This document shows positions 4,853-11,733 of a stretch of 11,733 bases of DNA, piece after piece (position 1 is the stretch's first letter; each line of letters begins with the position of its first letter). Source of the stretch: VFJL01 sp043721435. Its GTDB lineage: Bacteria > Pseudomonadota > Gammaproteobacteria > Burkholderiales > Nitrosomonadaceae. Under the pieces are notes generated by a model. The model made no database searches. It saw only the letters and a program-made list of their open reading frames with translations, and had not been told where the DNA came from. Location: NCBI GenBank assembly GCA_043721435.1, contig JAYSQR010000014.1:1-11733 (forward strand), in the 5' to 3' direction. The position numbers and the translations under genes were made by a program.

Positions 4853-6312
4853 AATATAAAGACCTGCGGGATTTTATCGCGCAACTGGAAAGCCAGGGCG
4901 AACTGAAGCGCATCACGGCCGAAATAGACCCGCGTCTGGAGATGACCGAAATCTGCGACCGGGTGCTGAAGGCTGGCGGTCCTGCCATTCTGTTCGAGCA
5001 TCCCAAGGGACACACCATACCCGTGCTCGGAAATTTGTTCGGCACCCCGCGGCGGGTGGCGATGGGTATGGGACAGGAATCGGTGGCAGCGTTGCGGGGA
5101 GTGGGTGAACTGCTCGCTGCCCTGAAAGAGCCCGAGCCGCCCAAGGGTCTGAAAGATGCGTGGGATAAATTTCCGGTGCTGAAGCAAGTGCTCAACATGG
5201 CGCCCAAAGTGGTTTCGAGCGCGCCGTGCCAGGAGATCGTGTGGGAAGGCAAGGACGTGGATCTCGGCAGGCTGCCGATCCAGACCTGCTGGCCGGGAGA
5301 TGCCGGCCCGCTGATTACCTGGGGATTGACCGTCACCCGCGGGCCGCACAAGACCCGGCAGAATCTAGGCATATACCGGCAGCAGGTAATCGCGCCCAAC
5401 AAAATCATCATGCGCTGGCTGGCCCACCGCGGCGGTGCGCTGGATTTCCGTGATTTCTGTCTCACCCATCCGGGGCAGCCTTATCCGCTGGCAGTAGCGC
5501 TGGGAGCAGACCCGGCGACCATACTCGGTGCGGTCACCCCGGTGCCGGACAGCCTCAGCGAATACCAGTTTGCCGGTTTGCTGCGCGGCGCCAAAACCGA
5601 AATCATCAAGTGTCTGAGCCATGACCTGCAGGTTCCGGCGAGCGCGGAAATCGTACTGGAAGGATATATTCATCCGGGCGAAACGGCGCTCGAAGGCCCG
5701 TTCGGCGATCACACCGGTTATTACAACGAACAGGAGACCTTTCCGGTATTTACGATTGAGCGCATCACTATGCGGCGCAATCCAATTTTCCATTCCACTT
5801 ACACCGGCAAGCCGCCGGACGAGCCGGCGATACTGGGCGTGGCGCTGAACGAAGTGTTCGTACCGCTGCTGCAAAAGCAGTTTCCTGAAATCGCCGATTT
5901 TTACTTGCCGCCGGAAGGCTGCTCTTATCGCATGGCGGTGGTGAGCATGAAAAAGCAGTATGCCGGACATGCCAAGCGCGTGATGTTCGGCGTGTGGAGT
6001 TTTCTGCGCCAGTTCATGTACACCAAATTCATCATCGTCACCGATGATGATGTGAATATCCGCGACTGGAAGGAAGTGATCTGGGCCGTCACCACGCGCG
6101 TCGATCCCGCACGCGACACGCTGATCGTGGAAAACACGCCGATAGATTATCTCGATTTCGCCAGTCCGGTATCGGGTCTGGGCGGGAAAATGGGTCTGGA
6201 CGCCACTAACAAATGGCCGGGAGAAACCACCCGCGCATGGGGCACGCCGATTGCGATGGATGCAGCGGTGAAAGCGCGTGTGGATGAAATCTGGCGGGAC
6301 CTAGGGCTTTGA
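4849..6312 (+). CDS. ubiD: 3-octaprenyl-4-hydroxybenzoate carboxy-lyase UbiD
   Basis: This is the prenylated-FMN-dependent decarboxylase acting after UbiA in ubiquinone synthesis; its cofactor is made by UbiX, which is not in this window. The product has 487 aa (E. coli UbiD 497). Visible family signatures include TWGLTVTRGPHKTRQNLGIY (157-176), MRWLAHRGGALDF (188-200), and ETALEGPFGDHTGYY (278-292), whose acidic residues E278 and E282 are expected in the active site. The C-terminal part carries KRVMFGVWSF and MGLDATNKWPGE. Translation starts at ATG 4849, which overlaps the ubiA stop as ATGA, so coupled translation is likely. Longer in-frame starts from 4744 lie inside ubiA and are rejected. 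The gene ends 37 bp from the convergent glmS stop; I see no clear terminator between them. Confidence 0.95.
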   Translation: MKYKDLRDFIAQLESQGELKRITAEIDPRLEMTEICDRVLKAGGPAILFEHPKGHTIPVLGNLFGTPRRVAMGMGQESVAALRGVGELLAALKEPEPPKGLKDAWDKFPVLKQVLNMAPKVVSSAPCQEIVWEGKDVDLGRLPIQTCWPGDAGPLITWGLTVTRGPHKTRQNLGIYRQQVIAPNKIIMRWLAHRGGALDFRDFCLTHPGQPYPLAVALGADPATILGAVTPVPDSLSEYQFAGLLRGAKTEIIKCLSHDLQVPASAEIVLEGYIHPGETALEGPFGDHTGYYNEQETFPVFTIERITMRRNPIFHSTYTGKPPDEPAILGVALNEVFVPLLQKQFPEIADFYLPPEGCSYRMAVVSMKKQYAGHAKRVMFGVWSFLRQFMYTKFIIVTDDDVNIRDWKEVIWAVTTRVDPARDTLIVENTPIDYLDFASPVSGLGGKMGLDATNKWPGETTRAWGTPIAMDAAVKARVDEIWRDLGL

Positions 6313-6349
6313 CCGCCTACTATTCTTGCTTCAGTTGGAATCCCCGGAA

Positions 6350-8197
6350 CTACTCGACTGTCACTGATTTCGCCAGATTGCGCGGCTTGTCCACGTCGGT
6401 ATTTTTTTGCAGGGCGACGTGGTAGGCAAGCAGTTGCAGCGGGATGGTGTGGAGGATGGGGCTGAGTAATCCCGCATGTTCTGGCAGGCTGATGACGTGC
6501 ATGCCTTCGCTTTGCTGAATGGTCGAGTCGGCATCAACGAAAACATAGAGTTCACCGCCGCGCGCGCGCACTTCCTGCAAGTTGGATTTGAGTTTTTCCA
6601 GTAACGCGTTATTGGGAGCAATCGCGACTACTGGCATGTCCTCGTCTACCAGTGCGAGCGGACCGTGCTTCAATTCGCCTGCGGCGTAAGCTTCAGCATG
6701 GATATAGGAAATCTCCTTGAGCTTGAGCGCGCCTTCCATGGCGATGGGATAGTGCATGCCGCGCCCGAGAAACAAGGCGTGGCGCTTCTGCGCAAATCTT
6801 TCAGCCCAGACCTTGACCTGGGGTTCCACTTGCAGCGCGTGCTGTAGCGCGACTGGCAGGTGGCGCAGCGCAGTGATCACTTCGCGTTCTCGCTCGCTCG
6901 ATAATTTTCCACGTAGTTTCGCCAGCGTCATGGCAAGCAGCATCAGTGCTGCCAGTTGGGTGGTGAATGCCTTGGTCGAGGCCACGCCGATTTCCGGCCC
7001 GGCGCGGGTAAGGAAGCGTAGATCAGTTTGCCGCACCAGTGCGCTTTCCGGCACGTTGCAGATGGCCAGACTGTGACGGTGTCCCAGCGACTTGGCATAG
7101 CCGAGTGCGGCCAGCGTGTCGGCAGTTTCTCCTGATTGGGAAATCGCCACTACCAGTGCGTTGGGGCTGGCTACCGGGTCGCGGTAGCGGTATTCGCTCG
7201 CGATCTCGACGTTGCAGGCCAATCCTGCCATGGATTCCAGCCAATAGCGGGCGACCAGTCCGGCGTGGTAGCTGGTGCCGCAGGCGAGTATCAGCACGCT
7301 GTCGGTATGCCGGAAAATATTTTCCGCTTCGCTGCCAAACAGTTGCGGAGAAATGGAATGGGCATTGAGCACCATTTCCAGCGTATTCGCCACCACACCC
7401 GGCTGCTCGAATATTTCTTTCTGCATGAAGTGGGCATAAGGTCCCAGTTCCACTGCCGCATCAGTCAACTCACTTTCGTGCACAGCGCGCACCACTTCCC
7501 GGCCCGAGCCGCCAGCAAGACAATTGACGATGCGATAGCCGTCATAACGCAGTTCGGCCACATCGCCTTCTTCCAGGTAAATCATGTGCTTGGTTACCTG
7601 CAGCAGCGCAGAGGCATCGGAAGCAGCGTAATTGCCGTGCTCGCTCAGCCCCAGCAACAACGGCGCGCCATTGCGGGCAACGACAATGCGCTCGGGCCGC
7701 ATTTCTTCCATGACGGCGATGGCGTAAGCACCTTGCAATTCGGCAATGGAGCGGCACACTGCTTCAAACAAGTCAGGGGTTTGCTTAAGGTTGAGCGTGA
7801 TGAGATGGGCGATGACTTCGGTGTCGGTGTCGGACAAAAACTCGAATCCGGCAGTCTGCAGGCGTTGGCGTAGCGCTTCATGATTTTCGATGATGCCGTT
7901 ATGCACCACTGCGACCTTTGCTACCCCAGCGGAAAAATGAGGGTGAGCGTTGCGCTCGGAAGGTGCACCGTGTGTAGCCCAGCGGGTGTGGGCGATGCCG
8001 ACTTCACCCTGAAATTGCTGTTCATCCGCGAGCTTGCTGAGTTCTGCAACCCGCCCGGTAGTGCGTAATCTACGCAATCCGCCATTCACCAGCGCAATTC
8101 CGGCAGAGTCGTAGCCGCGGTATTCGAGGCGGCGCAAACCTTCCAGCAGAATAGGGACAACATTATGTCTGGCAACCGCGCCGACTATACCGCACAT
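6350..8197 (-). CDS. glmS: Glucosamine-fructose-6-phosphate aminotransferase (isomerising) GlmS
   Basis: This cytoplasmic enzyme makes glucosamine-6-phosphate from fructose-6-phosphate and glutamine, the first step toward UDP-GlcNAc. The product has 615 aa (E. coli 609). The glutaminase domain begins MCGIVGAV, where Cys2 becomes the N-terminal nucleophile, and includes HTRWATHG (70-77) and HNG (99-101). Two SIS sugar-isomerase domains follow: ACGTSY (305-310) and SQSGET (353-358), then GRGMHYPIAMEGALKLKE (478-495). The C-terminus NLAKSVTVE contains the sugar-binding lysine K610. ATG 8197 is chosen because the catalytic cysteine must be residue 2; a TTG at 8203 would block it. A GAGAG stretch about ten bases upstream may serve as ribosome binding site. 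It lies 55 bp downstream of glmU, probably in one transcript. Confidence 0.97.
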   Translation of the reverse strand: MCGIVGAVARHNVVPILLEGLRRLEYRGYDSAGIALVNGGLRRLRTTGRVAELSKLADEQQFQGEVGIAHTRWATHGAPSERNAHPHFSAGVAKVAVVHNGIIENHEALRQRLQTAGFEFLSDTDTEVIAHLITLNLKQTPDLFEAVCRSIAELQGAYAIAVMEEMRPERIVVARNGAPLLLGLSEHGNYAASDASALLQVTKHMIYLEEGDVAELRYDGYRIVNCLAGGSGREVVRAVHESELTDAAVELGPYAHFMQKEIFEQPGVVANTLEMVLNAHSISPQLFGSEAENIFRHTDSVLILACGTSYHAGLVARYWLESMAGLACNVEIASEYRYRDPVASPNALVVAISQSGETADTLAALGYAKSLGHRHSLAICNVPESALVRQTDLRFLTRAGPEIGVASTKAFTTQLAALMLLAMTLAKLRGKLSSEREREVITALRHLPVALQHALQVEPQVKVWAERFAQKRHALFLGRGMHYPIAMEGALKLKEISYIHAEAYAAGELKHGPLALVDEDMPVVAIAPNNALLEKLKSNLQEVRARGGELYVFVDADSTIQQSEGMHVISLPEHAGLLSPILHTIPLQLLAYHVALQKNTDVDKPRNLAKSVTVE

Positions 8198-8252
8198 AGG
8201 CAAATTCTCTCGTCGCTACCTTCCCCGGGATGACAGAACTGAGAATATTCTT

Positions 8253-9635
8253 TCATTTTCCACTTTTCGCTTTTTTTATTGGCCGCTTCCACCCGGCGAT
8301 GCTCATCTGCCTCGCACGTGACAGAGTCAGGCTCTCCGGCGGAGTGTCCTTGGTGATGGTCGAACCCGCACCGATGGTCGCGCCTTTCGCCACTGTCACC
8401 GGCGCGATCAGCTGGGTATCGGAGCCGATAAATACGTCGTCTTCGATGATGGTCTGGTGTTTATTGGCGCCATCGTAGTTGCAGGTAATGGTCCCAGCAC
8501 CGATGTTGACATTTTTGCCGACGATGGCATCGCCGACGTAACTCAAATGATTCGCCTTGCTGCCGGCTGCTATGCTGCTATTTTTGACTTCGACAAAATT
8601 GCCGATATGGACTTCGCTCGCAAGCCGGGTTCCGGGACGAATGCGGGCGTAAGGCCCAATACGGCAGTTTTTCCCGATTTCGGCGTCTTCGATCAGGCTG
8701 AATGGAGCGATCAGCGTTCCTGCTGCAACCTTCACATTCTTCAGGATACTGTGAGCGCCCACTCTCACATTATCGCCTAGCTGCACCGAACCTTCGAAAA
8801 TACAGTTGACGTCTATCGCCACGTCACTGCCGCAGGCAAGCTGGCCGCGAACGTCGACACGGGATGGATCGGCCAGGGTCACGCCCAGTTCCAATAATCT
8901 GTTGGCGGATTCGTGTTGATAAATACGTTCAAGCGCTGCCAGCTGCGCTTTGCTGTTGATGCCCAGTGTTTCCCAGGCATGACCCGGCTGGGCAGCTTCC
9001 ACCCTGACCCCATCTTTGACTGCCATCGCCACGATGTCGGTGAGGTAATACTCCTTCTGCGCATTCTTGTTTTCCAGCTTAGGTAACCAGTCATGCAGAT
9101 ATTGGTTGGGAATCGCCATGATGCCGGTATTAATTTCGCGGATTTGCCGCTGGGCTTTGCTGGCATCCTTCTCTTCGACAATGGCGGTGATCTTGCCCAC
9201 CCTACTGCTACGCACGATTCTGCCGTAGCCGGAGGGCTCGTCCAGTTCCAGCGTGAGTAGCGCAAGATATTTTGCTGCTGCCGCTGCTATCAATTTCTTC
9301 AAGGTTTCAACCCGGGTCAGCGGCACATCGCCATACAGCACCAGCGTCACGCCTTTCTTGTCCAAATGAGGCAGCGTTTGCATCAGCGCGTGGCCTGTAC
9401 CCAACTGCGGCTCCTGTTTTACCCAGATGAGTTTCTTGTCATCTATCGTCTGCGGTACGATTTCGCCGCCGTGACCGTACACCACACAGATTTTTTCCGG
9501 CACCAGCGCATGCGCTGTATCGAGCACATGGGAAAGTAGCGGCCTGCCAGCCAGCGGGTGCAGCACCTTGGGCAGCGTCGAGTGCATGCGTTTGCCGAGT
9601 CCGGCGGCGAGAATGACTATGTTTAGTTTAGGCAC
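8253..9635 (-). CDS. glmU: Bifunctional GlmU: GlcN-1-P acetyltransferase / GlcNAc-1-P uridyltransferase
   Basis: This enzyme acetylates glucosamine-1-phosphate with acetyl-CoA and couples the product to UTP, giving UDP-GlcNAc for peptidoglycan and lipopolysaccharide. The product has 460 aa (E. coli 456). The N-terminal pyrophosphorylase domain has LAAGLGKRM-x-S-x-LPKVLH (9-26), QEPQLGTGHA (74-83) and YGDVPL (101-106). From about residue 255 onward, hexapeptide repeats form a left-handed beta-helix with NHLSYVGDA (the catalytic His is H363) and NIGAGTITCNYDG. The C-terminus is basic (KRPIKKAKSGK). The ATG at 9635 gives the standard N-terminus. The gene is followed by glmS on the same strand and has its own promoter-like sequence downstream of the atp terminator. 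Confidence 0.97.
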   Translation of the reverse strand: MPKLNIVILAAGLGKRMHSTLPKVLHPLAGRPLLSHVLDTAHALVPEKICVVYGHGGEIVPQTIDDKKLIWVKQEPQLGTGHALMQTLPHLDKKGVTLVLYGDVPLTRVETLKKLIAAAAAKYLALLTLELDEPSGYGRIVRSSRVGKITAIVEEKDASKAQRQIREINTGIMAIPNQYLHDWLPKLENKNAQKEYYLTDIVAMAVKDGVRVEAAQPGHAWETLGINSKAQLAALERIYQHESANRLLELGVTLADPSRVDVRGQLACGSDVAIDVNCIFEGSVQLGDNVRVGAHSILKNVKVAAGTLIAPFSLIEDAEIGKNCRIGPYARIRPGTRLASEVHIGNFVEVKNSSIAAGSKANHLSYVGDAIVGKNVNIGAGTITCNYDGANKHQTIIEDDVFIGSDTQLIAPVTVAKGATIGAGSTITKDTPPESLTLSRARQMSIAGWKRPIKKAKSGK

Positions 9636-9780
9636 GACAGTAGGCGGTAATCAAGCATTCGTGAAAAGTGTTACAGCGGGAGACAAGAGGCTATTTCCCC
9701 CCACAGCGCTTTCAGACATGGCGTACGGCGCGCTGCAGAATCGGCATAGATGGGTCGCGTATTTGGATATACATGGCTGG

Positions 9781-9809
9781 ATTCTAGAGCTTTAGCGTGA
9801 TAACGGCAA
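9781..9809 (-). promoter_or_regulatory. Candidate glmU-glmS promoter
   Basis: The minus strand shows TTGCCG (9804-9809), a 17-base spacer and TAGAAT (9781-9786), matching sigma-70 -35 at 4 of 6 and -10 at 5 of 6. Transcription would start near 9774 and leave a leader of about 140 bases before glmU. It lies just downstream of the atp terminator, where an independent promoter is needed. I saw no known riboswitch in the leader. Confidence 0.5.
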
Positions 9810-9852
9810 CCCACGGAGGGTTTGTTCAGCGGTTCCATAATTCCAGAGAAAT

Positions 9853-9878
9853 AAAAAGGCGGCCAAGGCCGCCTTTTT
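9853..9878 (-). terminator. Rho-independent terminator after atpC
   Basis: A run of A, the GGCGGCC/GGCCGCC stem with a very short AA loop, and a run of T form a symmetric, GC-rich hairpin with U tracts in both directions. It begins 20 bases beyond the atpC stop and should end the atp operon transcript; by symmetry it can also stop transcription coming from the other side. Confidence 0.92.
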
Positions 9879-9898
9879 CGGGGATGAAACAAAACAAC

Positions 9899-10321
9899 TC
9901 AATGGCCGCGTTTCCTCAGCTTCTGAATCGCCGCCAATTGTGCTATCGACTCGGCCAGTTCCGCCTGGGCGCGGGCATAATCCATGCTGGAGGAACGATC
10001 CCTCAGGGCTTCCTCTGCATGCTTCTTGGCCTCTATCGCCTTGGCTTCGTCCAGATTGGCGCCACGCACAGCAGTATCAGCGAGGATGGTCACCACGTCT
10101 GGCTGTATCTCCAGCATGCCGCCGGAAACGTAAATCAGCTCTTCTTCTTGCAGCGGCGCTTTGATCCGCACCGAGCCGGGCTTGATCCTGGTCAGCATGG
10201 GCGTATGGCGCGGATAAATGCCCACTTCACCCGCTTCCGCCGGCGCTACCAGAAACTCGGCAGGGCCTGAGTAGATCGATTCCTCGGCGCTGACGATATC
10301 AACGTGAAATACGGTGCTCAT
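9899..10321 (-). CDS. atpC: F1Fo ATP synthase epsilon subunit AtpC
   Basis: This is the central-stalk subunit of F1 that contacts gamma and the c-ring and can inhibit ATP hydrolysis. The product has 140 aa (E. coli 139). The N-terminal beta-sandwich (about 1-85) shows FHVDIVSAEESIYSG, GEVGIYPRHTPML and the GG-x-LEIQPD-x-VTILAD pattern. The C-terminal helical hairpin (about 90-138) is alanine- and charge-rich. ATG 10321 has GGAAA eight bases upstream. It is the last gene of the atp operon, 50 bp after atpD, and is followed directly by a strong terminator. Confidence 0.96.
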   Translation of the reverse strand: MSTVFHVDIVSAEESIYSGPAEFLVAPAEAGEVGIYPRHTPMLTRIKPGSVRIKAPLQEEELIYVSGGMLEIQPDVVTILADTAVRGANLDEAKAIEAKKHAEEALRDRSSSMDYARAQAELAESIAQLAAIQKLRKRGH

Positions 10322-10371
10322 TTAAGTTTCCAGTTATATGATGGTCAGTCGAGTTTATAAAAAAGCCTCTG

Positions 10372-11733
10372 CTACTGCAGAGTCTTGGCTTTCTCGACCG
10401 CTTCGTCTATTCCACCCACCATGTAGAACGCCTGTTCCGGCAAGTGATCGTAATCACCATTGACGATACCTTTGAAACCTTTGATGGTTTCTTTCAGCGA
10501 TACGTATTTCCCAGGGGAGCCGGTGAATACTTCCGCCACGTTAAACGGTTGCGACAGGAAACGCTGAATCTTACGCGCTCTTGCCACTGCCAGCTTGTCC
10601 TCTGGGGAGAGTTCATCCATCCCCAGAATCGCGATAATATCGCGCAATTCCTTGTAGCGCTGCAGGGTTTGCTGCACGTCACGTGCGGTGTTGTAGTGCT
10701 CTTCGCCAACCACCAGCGGGTCAAGCTGGCGCGAAGTTGAGTCGAGTGGATCCACCGCCGGGTAGATGCCCAGTGAGGCGATGTCGCGTGACAGCACCAC
10801 GGTTGCATCCAGATGGCCGAAAGTGGTTGCGGGCGAGGGGTCGGTCAGATCGTCTGCCGGCACATATACAGCTTGAATCGACGTGATGGAGCCGGTTTTG
10901 GTGGAAGTAATGCGTTCCTGCAAGCGTCCCATTTCTTCGGCCAGTGTCGGTTGATAGCCCACTGCGGAGGGCATGCGGCCTAGCAATGCCGATACCTCGG
11001 TTCCTGCCAGCGTGAAGCGATAAATGTTGTCCACAAACAGCAGCACATCGCGGCCTTCATCGCGGAAAGATTCCGCCATGGTCAGGCCGGTCAGAGCGAC
11101 ACGCAAGCGGTTTCCGGGCGGCTCATTCATCTGTCCGTACACCAGTGCCACCTTGTCCAGCACGCCGGATTCTTTCATTTCATGGTAGAAGTCGTTGCCT
11201 TCGCGCGTGCGTTCACCCACGCCGGCAAACACCGAAAAGCCGCTGTGCTCAATGGCGATGTTGCGGATCAGTTCCATCATGTTCACGGTCTTGCCCACGC
11301 CCGCACCACCAAACAGGCCTACCTTGCCGCCTTTGGCGAAAGGGCAGACCAGATCGATCACCTTGATGCCGGTTTCCAGCAACTCAGTAGATGCTGCCAG
11401 CTCATCAAATGCCGGCGCCTTGCGGTGGATCGACATGGTTTTTTCCGCGCCGATGGGACCCATCTCGTCTATCGGCCTGCCCAGTACGTCCATGATGCGG
11501 CCCAGAGTCTTGAGCCCGACCGGCACCAGAATCTGTTCACCGGTATTGGTAACCATCATGCCGCGGCGCAATCCATCTGAAGATCCGAGGGCAATCGTGC
11601 GCACTACACCGTCGCCCAATTGCTGCTGTACCTCCAGCGTGAGTTCCGTTCCTTCCAGCACCAGCGCGTCATACACTTTCGGTATCGCTTCACGCGGAAA
11701 TTCAACGTCTACCACCGCGCCGATACACTGAAC
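10372..11733 (-). CDS. atpD: F1Fo ATP synthase beta subunit AtpD (5' end outside window)
   Basis: This is the catalytic subunit of F1, converting ADP and phosphate to ATP with the alpha subunit. The window holds all but roughly the first handful of codons: the frame is open to the edge and reads VQCIGAVVDVEF, whereas the family begins M-x-x-GKIVQ-x-IGAVVDVEF. The GTG at 11715 is therefore an internal valine codon, not a start. Motifs seen are the P-loop GGAGVGKT, the GERTREGNDF segment with the catalytic glutamate, the Walker B stretch DVLLFVDNIYRF, and ALLGRMPSAVGYQPTLAEEM. The C-terminal region DELSPEDKL is intact and the protein ends KAKTLQ. Gene order with atpC is the usual one. Confidence 0.97.
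   Translation of the reverse strand, partial: VQCIGAVVDVEFPREAIPKVYDALVLEGTELTLEVQQQLGDGVVRTIALGSSDGLRRGMMVTNTGEQILVPVGLKTLGRIMDVLGRPIDEMGPIGAEKTMSIHRKAPAFDELAASTELLETGIKVIDLVCPFAKGGKVGLFGGAGVGKTVNMMELIRNIAIEHSGFSVFAGVGERTREGNDFYHEMKESGVLDKVALVYGQMNEPPGNRLRVALTGLTMAESFRDEGRDVLLFVDNIYRFTLAGTEVSALLGRMPSAVGYQPTLAEEMGRLQERITSTKTGSITSIQAVYVPADDLTDPSPATTFGHLDATVVLSRDIASLGIYPAVDPLDSTSRQLDPLVVGEEHYNTARDVQQTLQRYKELRDIIAILGMDELSPEDKLAVARARKIQRFLSQPFNVAEVFTGSPGKYVSLKETIKGFKGIVNGDYDHLPEQAFYMVGGIDEAVEKAKTLQ

Noticed and set aside
5365..5970. 201-codon minus-strand frame inside ubiD
   Set aside because: It is antisense to a well conserved UbiD coding region and is a shadow of its codon bias.
7136..7873. 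245-codon plus-strand frame inside glmS
   Set aside because: It is antisense to conserved GlmS domains; no recognisable motifs or ribosome binding site.
8203..8203. TTG start two codons upstream of glmS Met
   Set aside because: GlmS needs cysteine directly after the initiator Met as its nucleophile, so ATG 8197 is the start.

Overview
The window looks like a betaproteobacterial chromosome segment, probably Nitrosomonadales (Gallionellaceae or Nitrosomonas-like). This rests on the atpD-atpC-glmU-glmS gene order, the character of the encoded proteins, and the ubiquinone genes beside them. The genus is an inference; no rRNA or other marker is present.

Left part (1-3098): a chromosomal integron. 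An intact integron integrase gene (intI, + strand) lies beside an attI region, and a leftward array of gene cassettes runs to the window edge. Three complete cassettes end in recognisable attC sites at 1239-1316, 523-609 and 139-202. From the attI side they encode an unrecognised 221-aa protein, a DUF4145-type protein with a two-CxxC putative zinc site, and a 100-aa protein with a single C-terminal membrane segment. All three read away from intI. Beyond the third attC, the first codons of a probable IS1182-type transposase run off the left edge.

Middle (3099-6312): a short minus-strand reading frame with a very good ribosome binding site lies between intI and ubiC. It looks like a gene cut off where the integron begins. 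The ubiquinone genes ubiC (chorismate lyase), ubiA (4-hydroxybenzoate polyprenyltransferase) and ubiD (3-octaprenyl-4-hydroxybenzoate carboxy-lyase) follow on the + strand. They cover the first committed steps from chorismate to the decarboxylated prenyl-phenol. A foldable element of about 176 bp with imperfect terminal inverted repeats sits exactly between ubiC and ubiA. Removing it in silico restores a TAGTG stop/start overlap.

Right part (6350-11733): glmS and glmU, the first and last enzymes of UDP-N-acetylglucosamine synthesis, lie on the - strand. Upstream of them are atpC and the 5'-truncated atpD of F1Fo ATP synthase. A strong bidirectional terminator separates atpC from glmU, and glmU has its own promoter-like sequence. 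This part is ordinary housekeeping DNA. The novelty is in the integron cassettes, the integron/ubi boundary and the ubiC-ubiA insertion element.
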